This document shows, piece after piece, positions 10,204-21,377 of a stretch of 64,000 nucleotides of DNA. Where the stretch lies: contig PDPE01000049.1 of assembly GCA_002747395.1 (NCBI GenBank), forward strand, positions 34,707-98,706, in the 5' to 3' direction. The notes below the pieces were generated by a model. The model searched no databases. It had not been told where the DNA came from and saw only the letters and a list, made by a program, of their open reading frames with translations. The first letter of the stretch is position 1. Every line of letters begins with the position of its first letter. Source of the DNA: Pseudomonadota bacterium (GTDB lineage: Bacteria; Pseudomonadota; Gammaproteobacteria; Pseudomonadales; Oleiphilaceae). The position numbers and the translations under genes were made by a program.

Positions 10204-12078
10204 TCAGGCCTTCTGATCCGATTCCGGTTGCTGGCTGTCGCCCGCCCCGATCCGGGCGATATCACCGCCAGGCTCTTCAGTGTCAACAGGCAAAACATCA
10301 ATCTCCAGCCCGGCTTTTTCAGTAAAATAATCAGGTAATTCGGCCTTGATAGCCGGAGCCAGATTTTTAAAGTCGCCAACCTGTTTTACCAGGTTGCCTT
10401 TACCTCTTATTAACTGGTTTTCGGCTTTGGCATAAGCTTCAGTCGCACCCTCCAGGCTTTTTTTGATTCGTTCAAAACTGCCCAGAAAGGTGTTCAGTTT
10501 TTTAAACACGGCTTCGGCCTTGTTGGCCAGTGCGGCAGTATGCTTGTTCTGGTTTTCGTAGCGCCATAACTGGCGCACGATGTTGAGGCTGGTTAACAGG
10601 GTGGTCGGTGTCGCTACCAGCACATTGTTTTCAATTGCTTCCTGAAACAGGGCTTCATCCGCTTTCAGCGCTTCAACGAATGCAGACTCTATGGGTATAA
10701 ACATAAACACCATTTCCGGTGAGTTCAAGCCTGACAATTTGTAGTAGTCACGCCCGGCCAGTTCCTTGATGCGACCGGCAACGGCTTGTACATGTTCTTC
10801 CAGCGCCCGGGTACGCTCAAGTTCATCTTCAGCATTGACAAAGCGGGTATAGGCATTCAACGACACCTTGGCGTCAATTATCAGGTGCTTGTCCTGCGGC
10901 AGATAGACGACAGCATCCGGTCTCTGCCGCCCGTCGTCTGTGGTAAAGCTGACTTCGCGCCTGTAATCCTTATCCGGTTGGAGGCCTGAGCGATCCAGTA
11001 CGTTTTCCAAAACCATTTCACCCCAGTTGCCCTGCAGTTTTTTCTGGCCGCGCAACGCTGTTGCAAGCTCGTGGGCTTCGGTCGTTATTTTTTGATTCAG
11101 TTCTTTCAGCGATTCCAGTTCCTTGCGCAACTCACCCTGCTGGCTGGTCTCACGATGGTGAATATCCTGCACTTCTTTTTTAAAGCTGTCGATTGATTGC
11201 TGAAACGGATTCAACACCGAGTTCAGCGTCACCTTGCTGCTTTCCTGCAATGACCGGCTTTTGGCTTCGAGTATTTCACTGGAGAGCAGTTTGAATTGTT
11301 CAGTCAGGCTCAGTTTTTGTCTTTCAAAGTTGGCCACTTCCCGAGCATGACTGGCTTCCCGTTCATCCTGCTCGGCTTTCAGTCGGGTGTAAGATTCAAG
11401 CAGCTTCGAGTGCTCACTGCGTAATGAATCGTTTCGCTGCTGTTCCGCTGCCAGATTTTCTTTTAATTCTGCAGCCTGTTTTGCGGACTCATCCATCCTG
11501 ATTGACAGTCGGCTTTCCAGCGCTTCAGACTTTTTCCCTTCTTCTGCCAATTCGTCTTTCAGGTTATTGGTACGTGTGCGCTCCTTCTCAATGGTTTGCC
11601 GACAGTCTTTCAGTTGGGCACGCAATTCCCCGGTTTGATCTGTTAACGCCCGATTTTCGGCTTGAGCCACTTCCCGTTGCCTTTCTGTCGCATGATATTG
11701 CTGCCGAATGTGATCCAGCGCTTTTCCCTGATCGGCAAGGTGGTTTTTGAGTCCGGTCAATTCGTCTTCAAGGCGCAGTTCAGCTCCTTTCGCATGATGC
11801 AATTGACCTTGCAGCCGACTCTCAACCAGCTCTTTTTCGTGCAATACATCGTTTAGCTGTTTGAGAGTTGTCTCGATTTGCCGATTTGCATTTTCCGATT
11901 GCTCCAGTGCCTGCCGGTTCTGCTCAAGTTCACGACGAGCCTGCTGATACTGCGAGGTCAATTCGGTCACCTTGCGGCCCTGAAACACCAAAGCCAGCAA
12001 ATATCCCAGACCTGCCAGGATCAACCCGACAATAGAGACAAAAACAATGTGCTCGACAGACCACTGAATCCCTTGCAT
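10204..12078 (-). CDS. rmuC: DNA recombination protein RmuC
   Basis: 624 residues. A single N-terminal transmembrane helix (about residues 10-32) is followed by a long charged coiled coil (about 35-290) and the RmuC domain (about 310-560) with WGEMVLENVLDRSGLQ, RPDAVVYLPQ and IIDAKVSL; the last resembles a restriction-endonuclease-fold core. RmuC limits inversion-type rearrangements between short inverted repeats; its biochemical activity is not settled. The coiled-coil composition (E/Q/R/L-rich) is normal for the family. The ATG has an AGGA ribosome site. It lies downstream of cysS in the same direction, 79 nt apart. Its role may matter in a region this rich in short repeats (inference). Confidence 0.93.
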   Translation of the reverse strand: MQGIQWSVEHIVFVSIVGLILAGLGYLLALVFQGRKVTELTSQYQQARRELEQNRQALEQSENANRQIETTLKQLNDVLHEKELVESRLQGQLHHAKGAELRLEDELTGLKNHLADQGKALDHIRQQYHATERQREVAQAENRALTDQTGELRAQLKDCRQTIEKERTRTNNLKDELAEEGKKSEALESRLSIRMDESAKQAAELKENLAAEQQRNDSLRSEHSKLLESYTRLKAEQDEREASHAREVANFERQKLSLTEQFKLLSSEILEAKSRSLQESSKVTLNSVLNPFQQSIDSFKKEVQDIHHRETSQQGELRKELESLKELNQKITTEAHELATALRGQKKLQGNWGEMVLENVLDRSGLQPDKDYRREVSFTTDDGRQRPDAVVYLPQDKHLIIDAKVSLNAYTRFVNAEDELERTRALEEHVQAVAGRIKELAGRDYYKLSGLNSPEMVFMFIPIESAFVEALKADEALFQEAIENNVLVATPTTLLTSLNIVRQLWRYENQNKHTAALANKAEAVFKKLNTFLGSFERIKKSLEGATEAYAKAENQLIRGKGNLVKQVGDFKNLAPAIKAELPDYFTEKAGLEIDVLPVDTEEPGGDIARIGAGDSQQPESDQKA

Positions 12079-12157
12079 GACAATTCCTGTTACCGTTCAA
12101 TGCTCACCGGTTGGCTCGTCAAGGTGCGATTTACACGCCGCGACAGAAACCGGAACA

Positions 12158-13564
12158 TCAAACCCTGCGCCATGTAGTCCCTTCCCTGCCGTCGTCCAGC
12201 ACTACTCCTTTTTCCTTTAGTTCGTCTCTGATTCTGTCAGATTCGGCCCAGTCTTTTGCCTTTCGCGCGGCATTTCTATCCTGAATCAGGCGCTCTATTT
12301 CATCGGCAGAAATGGCATCTTCCTGTTCCGAAACCGCATTGGACTTGAAATAGGTGTCGGGGTCTGACTGCAAAATACCCAGCACACCGGAAAGTGAAAC
12401 CAGGGTACCGGCCAATAGAGACGCCTTGCCCGGCTCACTCTCTTTGTGCCGGTTGATCTCTTTGGCAAGCTCAAACAAAACCGCCAGCGCCTCGGGCGTA
12501 TTGAAGTCATCGTCCATCGCCCCGATAAACCTGGCTGTATACTCGGGCAATGGGCGTTGACCCTTTTCAATATCGACCCCCCTGAGAGAGTGATACAACC
12601 GATCCAGTGACGCATTCGCCTCAACCAGGCTTTGATCAGAGTAGTCAATCTGGCTTCGATAATGGCTGTTGACCAGCAAAAAACGCACTGCTTCGGCTGA
12701 ATATTTTTTCAGCACTTCACGAATGGTGAAAAAATTGCCCAGAGACTTGGACATTTTCTCCTTGTTTACCCGAACCGCCCCGGCGTGCATCCAGTAGTTA
12801 ACGAATTTCTGGCCCGTTGCGGCTTCAGATTGAGCAATTTCATTTTCGTGATGCGGGAATTTCAGGTCGGGGCCACCACCATGAATGTCAAAGGTATTCC
12901 CCAGACAATGGGTAGCCATTGCGGAACACTCGATATGCCAGCCAGGCCGCCCATTGCCCCAGGGCGCAGACCAGGAGGCCTCTCCTTCCCTGGCGCCTTT
13001 CCACAACGCAAAATCCAGAGGATTACGCTTTGATTCGGCGATTTCGACTCTGGCTCCTGCCAACAGGTCTTCGATTCTTTTTTTGCTTAATTGCCCATAA
13101 TTGTCGAATTGTTCGATACTGAAATAGACATCACCGTTATCGGCGAGATAGGCCACCTTTTTTTCCAGGAGCACAGAAATCATGTCGATAATCTCCTTTA
13201 AATGATCTGTCGCTCTGGGCTCCTGATCTGGCGGTAAAACGTTCAGCGCCCTCTCATCCTCATGCATGGCATCGATAAAACGCCCCGTCAGCTGCGTAAA
13301 GTCTTCCCTGTTTTCGGCCGACCGGGCGAATATCTTGTCATCCACGTCGGTAATATTCCGGACATAATCCACATCAAAACCCCGATAGCGCAAATAACGG
13401 GCAATGAAGTCAAACGCCACCATCACGCGTGCATGACCAATATGGCAGTAATCGTATACGGTCATTCCACACACATACATTTTTATCTGACCGGGCACAA
13501 CAGGCACCAGGGGTTCTTTTTTCTGGCTGAGTGAATTGTATACTGTAATAACTGAATTATTCAT
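12158..13564 (-). CDS. cysS: Cysteinyl-tRNA synthetase
   Basis: 468 residues, a normal class I CysRS. The HIGH motif is HIGHARV (residues ~41-47) and the KMSKS motif is KEKMSKSLGN. Zinc ligands are visible as Cys in YVCGMTVYD, Cys in HIECSAM, and His and Glu in HHENEIAQ. The C-terminal DALR-type and anticodon-binding region ends in DDGREGTTWRRV. It charges tRNA-Cys in the cytoplasm. The start lies 6 nt after the glnS stop, so glnS and cysS are co-transcribed. Confidence 0.98.
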   Translation of the reverse strand: MNNSVITVYNSLSQKKEPLVPVVPGQIKMYVCGMTVYDYCHIGHARVMVAFDFIARYLRYRGFDVDYVRNITDVDDKIFARSAENREDFTQLTGRFIDAMHEDERALNVLPPDQEPRATDHLKEIIDMISVLLEKKVAYLADNGDVYFSIEQFDNYGQLSKKRIEDLLAGARVEIAESKRNPLDFALWKGAREGEASWSAPWGNGRPGWHIECSAMATHCLGNTFDIHGGGPDLKFPHHENEIAQSEAATGQKFVNYWMHAGAVRVNKEKMSKSLGNFFTIREVLKKYSAEAVRFLLVNSHYRSQIDYSDQSLVEANASLDRLYHSLRGVDIEKGQRPLPEYTARFIGAMDDDFNTPEALAVLFELAKEINRHKESEPGKASLLAGTLVSLSGVLGILQSDPDTYFKSNAVSEQEDAISADEIERLIQDRNAARKAKDWAESDRIRDELKEKGVVLDDGREGTTWRRV

Positions 13565-13570
13565 GTTTAC

Positions 13571-15256
13571 CTATTTACCGCTGATTTTGGCCCATGTATC
13601 ACGCAGGGTGACTGTACGATTGAATACTGCTCTGGATTCGGTCGACAGGGCTTCGTCTTTAAAAAAGTAACCTTCACGCTCAAACTGGTACGGAAACGAA
13701 GCGTCAGCCTTTTTTAATGCACTCTCCCCCTTGCATCCGGTCAACTTTTTCAGGGAATCCGGGTTCAGCAGTTCAACAAAGTCCTTCGAATGTTTGTTAC
13801 TGTCGGGAGACTCGTCAATGAACAGGCGATCATATAACCGCACATCCACATCGACAGCATGAGCTTCCGAAACCCAGTGAATAACGCCCTTTGCCTTGTA
13901 TCCTTGCGGATTCTTTCCCAATGTCTCGGGGTCGTACTCACCAATTATTTCAATCACGTTGCCGTTTTCGTCTTTTACAAAATCGTTGCAGGTCACCACA
14001 TAACCGCCACGCAGACGCACCGCAAACCCAGGCGCAAAGCGCTTCCACTTTTTGGGCGCCTGTTCGGCAAAGTCTGCCTGATCAATCAATAAATGTTTGG
14101 ACCAAAAAACCGTTCTGCTTCCATGCTCCGGCTTCTGGGGATGATTGGCAACAGTCAGGTTTTCCACCGTGTTTTCAGGATAATTGGTCAGTGTCAATTT
14201 AACGGGGTTTAACACACACATTGCTCTGGGCGCATTTTCGTTAAGATCGTCCCGCACGGCAAACTCAAGCATCGCCATGTCCACAACGCCTTCACTTTTC
14301 GTTACGCCAACAGATTCACAGAACTGACGAAGACTGCGAGGTGTGTAACCTCGTCGGCGCATACCTGCAATTGTCGGCATCCGGGGGTCGTCCCAGCCCT
14401 CCACCAATCCGTCGTCAACCAGGCGTTTGAGCTTTCTTTTGCTGGTAATGGTGTAATTCAGGTTCAGCCGGGAAAATTCGATCTGCCGGGGGTGGCAATC
14501 AATGGAAATGTTGTCCAGCACCCAGTCATACAGGGGACGATGATCTTCAAATTCAAGGGTGCACAGGGAGTGAGTAATACCTTCAAGTGCGTCGGATATC
14601 GGATGGGTATAGTCATACATCGGGTAGATGCACCAGTCATTGCCGGTCTGATGATGCTCCGCGTGTCGAATACGATAAAGAACGGGGTCACGAAGATTGA
14701 TATTGGGTGAGGCCATATCAATTTTTGCACGAAGCGCATGCTCGCCCTCTTTAAACTCACCCGCTTTCATTCTTTTAAACAGATCGAGACTTTCTTCAAC
14801 CGGCCGATCCCGGTACGGGCTGTTTTTTCCCGCCTCTTTTAACGAACCGCGGTACTCTGACGCCTCTGCTGCAGTCAAACTGCAAACATAGGCAGCTCCT
14901 TTTTCAATCAGTTCAACGGCGTAGTCATACAAGGCATCAAAATACGAGGAGGCATAGCGAATATCTCCATGCCACTGATAGCCCAACCACCTCACATCTT
15001 CCTTGATGGCATTAATGTAGTCCTGCTCTTCCTTTTCCGGGTTGGTGTCGTCAAAACGCAGATTACACAAACCTTCGTAGTCTTGTGCCACGCCAAAATT
15101 AAGGCAGATCGATTTCGCGTGACCGATATGCAGAAAACCATTTGGCTCTGGAGGGAACCGGGTGTGAACCTTGCCACCATTTTTGCCATTGGCCAAATCG
15201 GTATCAATAATATTCCTGATAAAATTGGTAGGAGTTTTAATCTCTTTTTCGGTCAT
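13571..15256 (-). CDS. glnS: Glutaminyl-tRNA synthetase
   Basis: About 561 residues from the chosen start [17 protein letters not shown], which aligns with E. coli GlnS (554 residues). An in-frame ATG 30 codons upstream (15346) has a better GGAG site but would add an unconserved N-terminus, so the true start is uncertain. Class I motifs: HIGH as [15 protein letters not shown] and KMSKS-like [10 protein letters not shown]. The two C-terminal beta-barrels recognise the anticodon. The upstream ATG overlaps a perfect TATAAT, so that stretch may be promoter rather than coding. It precedes cysS by 6 nt and is divergent from ppiB. Confidence 0.95.
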   Translation of the reverse strand: MTEKEIKTPTNFIRNIIDTDLANGKNGGKVHTRFPPEPNGFLHIGHAKSICLNFGVAQDYEGLCNLRFDDTNPEKEEQDYINAIKEDVRWLGYQWHGDIRYASSYFDALYDYAVELIEKGAAYVCSLTAAEASEYRGSLKEAGKNSPYRDRPVEESLDLFKRMKAGEFKEGEHALRAKIDMASPNINLRDPVLYRIRHAEHHQTGNDWCIYPMYDYTHPISDALEGITHSLCTLEFEDHRPLYDWVLDNISIDCHPRQIEFSRLNLNYTITSKRKLKRLVDDGLVEGWDDPRMPTIAGMRRRGYTPRSLRQFCESVGVTKSEGVVDMAMLEFAVRDDLNENAPRAMCVLNPVKLTLTNYPENTVENLTVANHPQKPEHGSRTVFWSKHLLIDQADFAEQAPKKWKRFAPGFAVRLRGGYVVTCNDFVKDENGNVIEIIGEYDPETLGKNPQGYKAKGVIHWVSEAHAVDVDVRLYDRLFIDESPDSNKHSKDFVELLNPDSLKKLTGCKGESALKKADASFPYQFEREGYFFKDEALSTESRAVFNRTVTLRDTWAKISGK

Positions 15257-15504
15257 GTCTGTTGCGATGTCTTTTTCGTTGAGTGTGGTTGTTGAATGCA
15301 GTTGAAAACGATGGCGGTCAAAATAGCCAGAATCCGGATGCGGCATTATATCCGCTCTCCAAAAAAAATGCTTTTCAAATCTTGTAATTTACCGGGAAAA
15401 ACCTGCAAAACCGGTTCAATTCGATAATGCATTTGAGAAATCGCCTTTAACGCTTTATCCTATCGCCCTCAAAATTTACCAATCCATCGGCACAGGGCCT
15501 TAGA

Positions 15505-16005
15505 ATGATTTTATTGACCACCAATATGGGTGATATCAAAATACAACTGAACCACGAAAAAGCACCAGTCAGCGCCAAAAACTTTGAACAGTATGTCACT
15601 GACGGATACTATGACGGCTTGATATTCCATCGGGTTATCAATAATTTTATGATCCAGGGCGGCGGATTTGATACAAACATGACGCCACGTAAAACGAGAG
15701 ACCCCATCACCAACGAAGCCAGGAACGGGTTGGAAAACAAAAAAGGGACGATAGCAATGGCTCGCACTATGGAGCCACATTCAGCCAGTGCCCAGTTTTT
15801 TATCAATGTCAATGATAACGGTTTCCTGGATCACACGGCTGAAACAGTGGAAGGCTGGGGTTATGCCGTATTTGGCGAGGTAGTGGAAGGTATGGACGTG
15901 GTCAACAGAATCAAGGAAGTGGCAACGACCATGAAGGCAGGCCACCAGGATGTTCCTGTTGACGATGTGATTATCGAGAAAGCCGAGGTAATTGCAGACG
16001 AATGA
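15505..16005 (+). CDS. ppiB: Cytoplasmic peptidyl-prolyl cis-trans isomerase B (cyclophilin)
   Basis: 166 residues with no signal peptide, matching cytoplasmic PpiB. Cyclophilin motifs: [15 protein letters not shown] (catalytic Arg in FHRV), [20 protein letters not shown] and the [14 protein letters not shown] segment. It speeds cis-trans isomerisation at proline bonds. Its stop overlaps the lpxH start by 4 nt (ATGA), so the two are translationally coupled. The pair is divergent from glnS, as in Pseudomonas. Confidence 0.96.
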   Translation: MILLTTNMGDIKIQLNHEKAPVSAKNFEQYVTDGYYDGLIFHRVINNFMIQGGGFDTNMTPRKTRDPITNEARNGLENKKGTIAMARTMEPHSASAQFFINVNDNGFLDHTAETVEGWGYAVFGEVVEGMDVVNRIKEVATTMKAGHQDVPVDDVIIEKAEVIADE

Positions 16006-16793
16006 GCATCTATTTCATCTCTGATCTCCACCTTGAAGAAGAGCGCCCCGATATCTCCCGGGCGTTTTTCGACTTCCTGGATGAAAAAGGCTCCGATATG
16101 GAATGCCTTTATATCCTGGGAGATTTTTTCGAGAACTGGATTGGAGATGATGAAAGAAGCCCTTTTCAACTCTCGATCATGGAAGCCATCCGGCAATTAA
16201 CTGATCAGGGTATTTCGGTTTATTTTATCCACGGCAATCGAGATTTTTTGATTGGCGAAGCCTTCGCCGATCAAACCGGCTGCCAACTGCTTGAAGAAGC
16301 CTGCATTATTGATCTGTACGACCAAAAAGCCCTGATCATGCACGGAGATAGCCTGTGCACCAAAGATACAGGCTATATGAAATTCCGAAAGAATGCACGC
16401 AACCCCAAATGGCAACAGGCATTTCTGAGCCGCCCCCTAAAAGACAGACAGACTGTTGCCCGTCAACTGAGAGAAATCAGCCAGGCACAAAACCAGGGGA
16501 AAAAACAGGAAATAATGGATGTCACCCCTGAAGAAGTGATTCACAATCTGGAAGAAAACAAGGTGCAACTGCTGATACACGGCCACACACACAGACCGGC
16601 CATACACAACATTGAGGCAAACGGCAAACCTGCAAGAAGAATCGTACTTGGCGATTGGGATACCGATGTGTGGTATTTGCAGGCAACCAAAAACCCTGAC
16701 AACGGTACGGCTGACAACTCAACCGGGTCCGCCCTGTTTGAGCTGAAGCACCACCCACTGACAAAACCGACCATTGACAAAGCCAGCCATTAA
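16002..16793 (+). CDS. lpxH: UDP-2,3-diacylglucosamine diphosphatase LpxH
   Basis: 263 residues. A calcineurin-like metallophosphoesterase with the full metal-site series: SDLHL (DxH), [14 protein letters not shown] (GDxxE), HGNRDF, the His of IMHGD and HGHTHRP. LpxH hydrolyses UDP-2,3-diacylglucosamine to lipid X, step four of lipid A synthesis, at the inner-membrane surface. The C-terminus is about 20 residues longer than E. coli LpxH (240 residues), with a polar tail. Start by ATGA overlap with ppiB. Its presence implies a lipopolysaccharide outer membrane. Confidence 0.95.
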   Translation: MSIYFISDLHLEEERPDISRAFFDFLDEKGSDMECLYILGDFFENWIGDDERSPFQLSIMEAIRQLTDQGISVYFIHGNRDFLIGEAFADQTGCQLLEEACIIDLYDQKALIMHGDSLCTKDTGYMKFRKNARNPKWQQAFLSRPLKDRQTVARQLREISQAQNQGKKQEIMDVTPEEVIHNLEENKVQLLIHGHTHRPAIHNIEANGKPARRIVLGDWDTDVWYLQATKNPDNGTADNSTGSALFELKHHPLTKPTIDKASH

Positions 16794-16796
16794 CAA

Positions 16797-16900
16797 AATT
16801 CGTATCTACTCACGCCTCCACGGGCAGTCTGCGCCGGAAGACGCTGTGAATACATCCCTGTAAGCTCGACTTTGGCATCCATGCCAAAGACGCTTCCTGC
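16797..16900. repeat. Candidate dispersed palindromic intergenic element
   Basis: The gap between convergent lpxH and miaE holds a near-perfect palindrome, CTTTGGCAT-CC-ATGCCAAAG (16870-16889), preceded by GTGAATACATCCCTGTAAGC. Palindromes centred on ATCCATG in intergenic DNA resemble dispersed repeats I recall from other marine gammaproteobacteria, but copy number cannot be judged here. It could also serve as a bidirectional transcription end. Confidence 0.4.
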
Positions 16901-16923
16901 TAGTTACCAAAATTCAGGTCATG

Positions 16924-17583
16924 TCATTGAACCGGCTCGGGGATACCGCTGTGAAACCTGAATACGTCATCAGGAGTATTGATCAACTCGTTTTCAATTG
17001 ATAAAAACCGCGTTACGCGCGCGAACACTTCCTCTTTCTCTTTGGCGACTTTTCTGGCCAGCTTGAGATAATCCTGATAATGGCGCCCTTCGGACTTTAA
17101 CAAAGACAGATAAAACTTTTTCAGTTCCTCATCCAGGTAAGGAGCTATTCTGGCAAATCGCTCACAAGACCTTGCCTCAATGATTGCCCCGACCACTAAC
17201 AGGTCAACCAAACGCTCCGGATCCGAGGTTCTTACCTCTTTTCTAAGACCGCCTGCGTATCTTGAGGGGGTTAAATGCGTATAGGCCACCCCGCGTTTTT
17301 TCATTATCGCCAATACCTGCTCAAAATGACGCAACTCTTCTCGTGCAAGCCTGGACATCTTGTTCAGCAATTCAAAATCGTCCACATAGCGATACATCAG
17401 ATTCAGTGCTGATGATGCCGCTTTTTTCTCGCAATGTGCGTGATCTATCAAGAGCAAAGACTGGTTCCTGATCGCTGCCTGTATCCAGGTGTCGGGCGTA
17501 TCGCACCCCAAAAAGGCGATAATTTCTTTCAAAACCGGATCGTCGGGGGTTATCGAATCTGTTGAATTGGTTGAATCTTTCAT
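16924..17583 (-). CDS. miaE: tRNA-(ms2io6A37) hydroxylase MiaE
   Basis: About 219 residues from the ATG; a TTG three codons upstream with GGA before it is an alternative. MiaE is a ferritin-like di-iron monooxygenase that hydroxylates the isopentenyl group of ms2i6A at position 37 of tRNAs reading U-starting codons. Iron-binding motifs are visible as HAHCEKKAASSA, REELRHFEQV, IIEARSCERF and SEGRHYQDY. It needs miaA and miaB products, which are not in this window. It converges on lpxH and is divergent from acnB. Confidence 0.93.
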   Translation of the reverse strand: MKDSTNSTDSITPDDPVLKEIIAFLGCDTPDTWIQAAIRNQSLLLIDHAHCEKKAASSALNLMYRYVDDFELLNKMSRLAREELRHFEQVLAIMKKRGVAYTHLTPSRYAGGLRKEVRTSDPERLVDLLVVGAIIEARSCERFARIAPYLDEELKKFYLSLLKSEGRHYQDYLKLARKVAKEKEEVFARVTRFLSIENELINTPDDVFRFHSGIPEPVQ

Positions 17584-17849
17584 ATTTATCAAATAAATTC
17601 CGGATTATATTTATGGAAATAACTGAGTCATACCGCATTATACAGACGAAAATATCAACCACAACAAACCATTACCACTAATAGCTACACAAATTTTAGG
17701 GTTATGGCATTAACTTTTTATCGCCAATACATTAAAATAGGTGCCATTAAATCGGACTACAACCCGGATCACAGGCTATTTCTGATCCTGACGGTTTGTC
17801 TGTTTTGCCCCTAACCGGGCTTCATTATTCAACAGCGAGGTACAAAAAA

Positions 17850-20444
17850 GTGCTGCAAGCATACCGCAAACACGTAGAAGAGCGTGCGGCAGAGGGTGTC
17901 CCACCCAAGCCTTTGAACGCAGAACAGGTTGCAGGCCTGATTGAATTGCTGAAGTCACCGCCAGCTGGCGAAGAAGCGACTCTGGTTGATCTTCTTGAAA
18001 ATCGTATTCCTCCCGGTGTTGATGAGGCGGCCTATGTTAAAGCAGGCTTTTTAACCGCGATTACAAAGGGTGAGGCTGAGTCTCCCCTCGTTTCAAAGCA
18101 AAAAGCGGTTCAGCTTTTAGGTATGATGCAGGGTGGTTACAACATTACCACTTTGGTTCAACTGCTAGACGATGCAGAGCTCGCAGAACTGGCGGGTGAA
18201 CAGTTGAAAAATACATTGTTGATGTTCGACGCATTTAACGATGTAAAAGAAAAGATGGATGCCGGCAACGCTGTAGCGAAAAGCGTTATGGAAAGCTGGG
18301 CCAATGCAGAATGGTTTACCAGGAAGAGCAGCTTTCCGGAAAGTATCAAAATGACCGTATTCAAGGTCACCGGCGAAACCAACACCGATGACCTGTCCCC
18401 TGCCCCTGATGCCTGGTCTCGCCCCGATATCCCCCTGCATGCGCGAGCGGCCTACAAAATGACTCGTGACGGACTGGAGCCTGAAGAGCATGGTGTTACC
18501 GGCCCTATGAAGCAAATTGAGGAAATCAAGGCCAAAGGATTACCCGTCGCCTTTGTTGGTGACGTAGTAGGTACGGGTTCTTCGCGCAAGTCAGCAACCA
18601 ACTCTGTCTTGTGGTTCTTCGGCGACGATATGCCCGGGGTACCCAACAAACGCTTTGGCGGTGTCTGTATCGGTAACAAGGTTGCCCCCATTTTCTTCAA
18701 CACTATGGAAGACGCCGGTGCACTGGTATTCGAAGCACCGGTAGATAATATGCACATGGGTGACGTGATTGAAATACGCGCCTATGAAGGCAAGATTCTG
18801 AACGAGGCCGGAGAAGTCATTTCAGAGTTTGAATTCAAATCCGATGTAATACTGGACGAAGTGCAGGCAGGCGGTCGTATTCCCCTGATTATAGGTCGTG
18901 GTTTGACGACTCGTGCCCGTGAAGTGCTGGGTATGGGTGCAACCGATATTTTCCGTTTGCCTGTTGACCCTGCAGACGGAGACACCGGTTATTCTCTGGC
19001 ACAAAAAATGGTGGGACGCGCCTGTGGTTTGCCTGAAGGAAAAGGCATTCGCCCCGGCACCTACTGCGAACCCAAAATGACTACAGTGGGTTCCCAGGAT
19101 ACCACCGGTCCAATGACAAGAGACGAATTGAAAGACCTGGCCTGTCTGGGCTTCCAGGCTGACCTGGTTATGCAGTCATTCTGCCACACTGCTGCCTACC
19201 CCAAACCCGTTGACGTGGAAATGCAGCACACCATGCCTGACTTTATCCAGACCCGTGGCGGTGTTGCCCTGCGTCCTGGTGATGGTGTTATCCACTCCTG
19301 GTTAAACCGCATGCTGTTACCCGATACTGTTGGTACCGGCGGTGACTCGCATACGCGATTCCCGATGGGTATTTCTTTCCCTGCCGGCTCCGGTCTGGTT
19401 GCCTTTGCAGCGGCAACAGGAGTTATGCCTCTTGATATGCCCGAGTCAATCCTGGTCAGGTTCAAGGGCAAAATGAACCCGGGTATCACACTGCGTGATC
19501 TTGTTCATGCCATTCCCTATTATGCAATCAAACAGGGACTGCTGACCGTAGAGAAAAAAGGCAAGATCAATGCCTTCTCAGGCCGGATTCTTGAAATTGA
19601 AGGCCTTGACTCCCTCACAGTAGAGCAGGCTTTCGAGTTGTCTGACGCTTCCGCGGAAAGATCAGCGGCTGGCTGCTCGATCACTTTGAGCAAAGAGTCT
19701 GTTGCAGAGTACCTGAAATCCAACATCATCATGTTACGCTGGATGATAGCAGAAGGCTACGGCGACCCTCGCACACTGGAAAGACGCGCCAAAGCAATGG
19801 AAGACTGGCTGGATAATCCGCAACTGTTAAAGGCAGACAGTGATGCGGAATATGCAGAAGTGATTGAAATAGACCTTGCTGACATTAAAGAACCTATCGT
19901 CTGCTGCCCTAACGACCCGGATGACGCCAAACTGCTATCCGACGTGGCAGGAAACCAGGTTGATGAAGTGTTTATCGGCTCCTGCATGACAAACATCGGT
20001 CATTTCCGTGCCGCCGGAAAATTGCTTGAGCAAAACAAGGATGCACTGAAAACACGCTTCTGGATGGCACCCCCAACCAAGATGGATCAGACTCAGTTAA
20101 TGGAAGAAGGTTACTACAACATTTTCGGCAAGAGTGGTGTAAGAACCGAGATCCCCGGATGTTCACTGTGTATGGGTAACCAGGCACGAGTAGCAGCCAA
20201 AACAACGGTGCTTTCAACCTCGACCCGTAACTTCCCGAATCGACTGGGGGATGGTGCCAATGTCTATCTGACTTCTGCCGAGCTTGCTGCGGTGGGGGCA
20301 ATTTTGGGCAAAATTCCAACAGTGGAAGAGTACATGGAGTATGCCAAAACCATCGACAGCCTGTCAGGCGACATTTATCGTTACCTGAATTTTGACAAGA
20401 TGGATCAGTATACGGAGAAGGCAAGCACTGCATCCGTGGCCTGA
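17850..20444 (+). CDS. acnB: Bifunctional aconitate hydratase B / 2-methylisocitrate dehydratase
   Basis: 864 residues from a GTG start ([16 protein letters not shown]) that aligns exactly with E. coli AcnB (865) and has GAGG 9 nt upstream; a TTG 18 codons earlier is unlikely. Domains: N-terminal HEAT-like domain, the swivelling domain with [20 protein letters not shown], then the catalytic core. The 4Fe-4S cysteines are visible as SFCHTAAY and the C-x2-C of [10 protein letters not shown]. It converts citrate to isocitrate in the TCA cycle; apo-AcnB can bind mRNA in other bacteria. It ends at a bidirectional terminator facing tmk. Confidence 0.97.
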   Translation: MLQAYRKHVEERAAEGVPPKPLNAEQVAGLIELLKSPPAGEEATLVDLLENRIPPGVDEAAYVKAGFLTAITKGEAESPLVSKQKAVQLLGMMQGGYNITTLVQLLDDAELAELAGEQLKNTLLMFDAFNDVKEKMDAGNAVAKSVMESWANAEWFTRKSSFPESIKMTVFKVTGETNTDDLSPAPDAWSRPDIPLHARAAYKMTRDGLEPEEHGVTGPMKQIEEIKAKGLPVAFVGDVVGTGSSRKSATNSVLWFFGDDMPGVPNKRFGGVCIGNKVAPIFFNTMEDAGALVFEAPVDNMHMGDVIEIRAYEGKILNEAGEVISEFEFKSDVILDEVQAGGRIPLIIGRGLTTRAREVLGMGATDIFRLPVDPADGDTGYSLAQKMVGRACGLPEGKGIRPGTYCEPKMTTVGSQDTTGPMTRDELKDLACLGFQADLVMQSFCHTAAYPKPVDVEMQHTMPDFIQTRGGVALRPGDGVIHSWLNRMLLPDTVGTGGDSHTRFPMGISFPAGSGLVAFAAATGVMPLDMPESILVRFKGKMNPGITLRDLVHAIPYYAIKQGLLTVEKKGKINAFSGRILEIEGLDSLTVEQAFELSDASAERSAAGCSITLSKESVAEYLKSNIIMLRWMIAEGYGDPRTLERRAKAMEDWLDNPQLLKADSDAEYAEVIEIDLADIKEPIVCCPNDPDDAKLLSDVAGNQVDEVFIGSCMTNIGHFRAAGKLLEQNKDALKTRFWMAPPTKMDQTQLMEEGYYNIFGKSGVRTEIPGCSLCMGNQARVAAKTTVLSTSTRNFPNRLGDGANVYLTSAELAAVGAILGKIPTVEEYMEYAKTIDSLSGDIYRYLNFDKMDQYTEKASTASVA

Positions 20445-20484
20445 GTCAGCCAGCCGGTCAGTTTCCTGACTGACGGATCATAAC

Positions 20485-20523
20485 AAAAAGCCGTGGCACT
20501 CTATGATTGCTGCGGCTTTTTTG
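20485..20523. terminator. Bidirectional intrinsic terminator between acnB and tmk
   Basis: AAAAAGCCG and CGGCTTTTTT form a stem extended by an inner GC pair set. The A-run on one side and T-run on the other let it work on both strands. It sits between the convergent acnB and tmk stop codons. Confidence 0.8.
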
Positions 20524-20647
20524 TTCCCTGGCTCCTTGACCCCTGTACCAGATATCTGGCGCACAATCCGTTTCTGCCCTGTTTGTTTCGCCCCGTTTGC
20601 TGGTGCATCCTGATCCCTGGTCAGCAGAAGCTGCCTTGATCAAAGCC

Positions 20648-21292
20648 TCAAACCCCGGCAAACTGCTCGTTCAGGACATGCCTGATTTGCTCCTGCACTT
20701 CCGCCAGTGGCCTGGAAGCATCCACAATCCTGGTTCTCCCCCTGTTTTCTTCCGCTCTGGACAGGTATACACTTCTCACCCGGTCAAAAAAATCCAGTTT
20801 TTCCTTTTCAAATCGATCCAGTTCACCCCGTCTGGTTGCTCGTGTGAGCCCTATTTCTATTGGTGCATCAAGAAGAATGGTGAGATCCGGCCTGAATGCA
20901 GCCTGAACATAATCTTCAAGAATCCGGATTCTGGCCAGATCAATTTTTCTCCCGCCGCCCTGATAGGCATAGGTCGCATCGGTAAAACGGTCTGACACAA
21001 CCCAGCAACCATGATTGAGTTTGGGCTTGATAAACTGATCCAGATGCTGTGCTCGCGCGGCGAACATCAACAGCAGTTCGGCTGTGGATGACACCGATTC
21101 TTCGCGATGCGCCAGCAAAACAGCTCTGATCTCTTCCGCCATCGGTGTTCCCCCCGGCTCTCGGGTAACCACACACTCGATAGACATACTGTCAATGTGC
21201 TGGCAAATAAATTCAATATTGGTTGATTTGCCCACCCCCTCGATTCCTTCAACAGTTATAAATTTTCCTCTGGTCACTGCATTTTCAGACAT
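20648..21292 (-). CDS. tmk: Thymidylate kinase
   Basis: 214 residues. The P-loop is EGIEGVGKST (about 15-24), followed by the TREPGGTP motif and the SDRFTDATYAYQGGG motif; a lid-like segment contains TRATRRGELDRFEKE. It phosphorylates dTMP to dTDP. It is the last gene of the pabC-mltG-tmk run. In Pseudomonas and E. coli holB follows tmk, but here the next gene is the convergent acnB, so holB has been separated. Confidence 0.96.
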   Translation of the reverse strand: MSENAVTRGKFITVEGIEGVGKSTNIEFICQHIDSMSIECVVTREPGGTPMAEEIRAVLLAHREESVSSTAELLLMFAARAQHLDQFIKPKLNHGCWVVSDRFTDATYAYQGGGRKIDLARIRILEDYVQAAFRPDLTILLDAPIEIGLTRATRRGELDRFEKEKLDFFDRVRSVYLSRAEENRGRTRIVDASRPLAEVQEQIRHVLNEQFAGV

Positions 21293-21377
21293 GGCTGGAG
21301 TGCTTCCTCGATTTAGTATAAAACCCGTGCTCGGCTGACCCGTTCGTTTCAGACTCTCCTGTTATCAGGCTTTCCTG

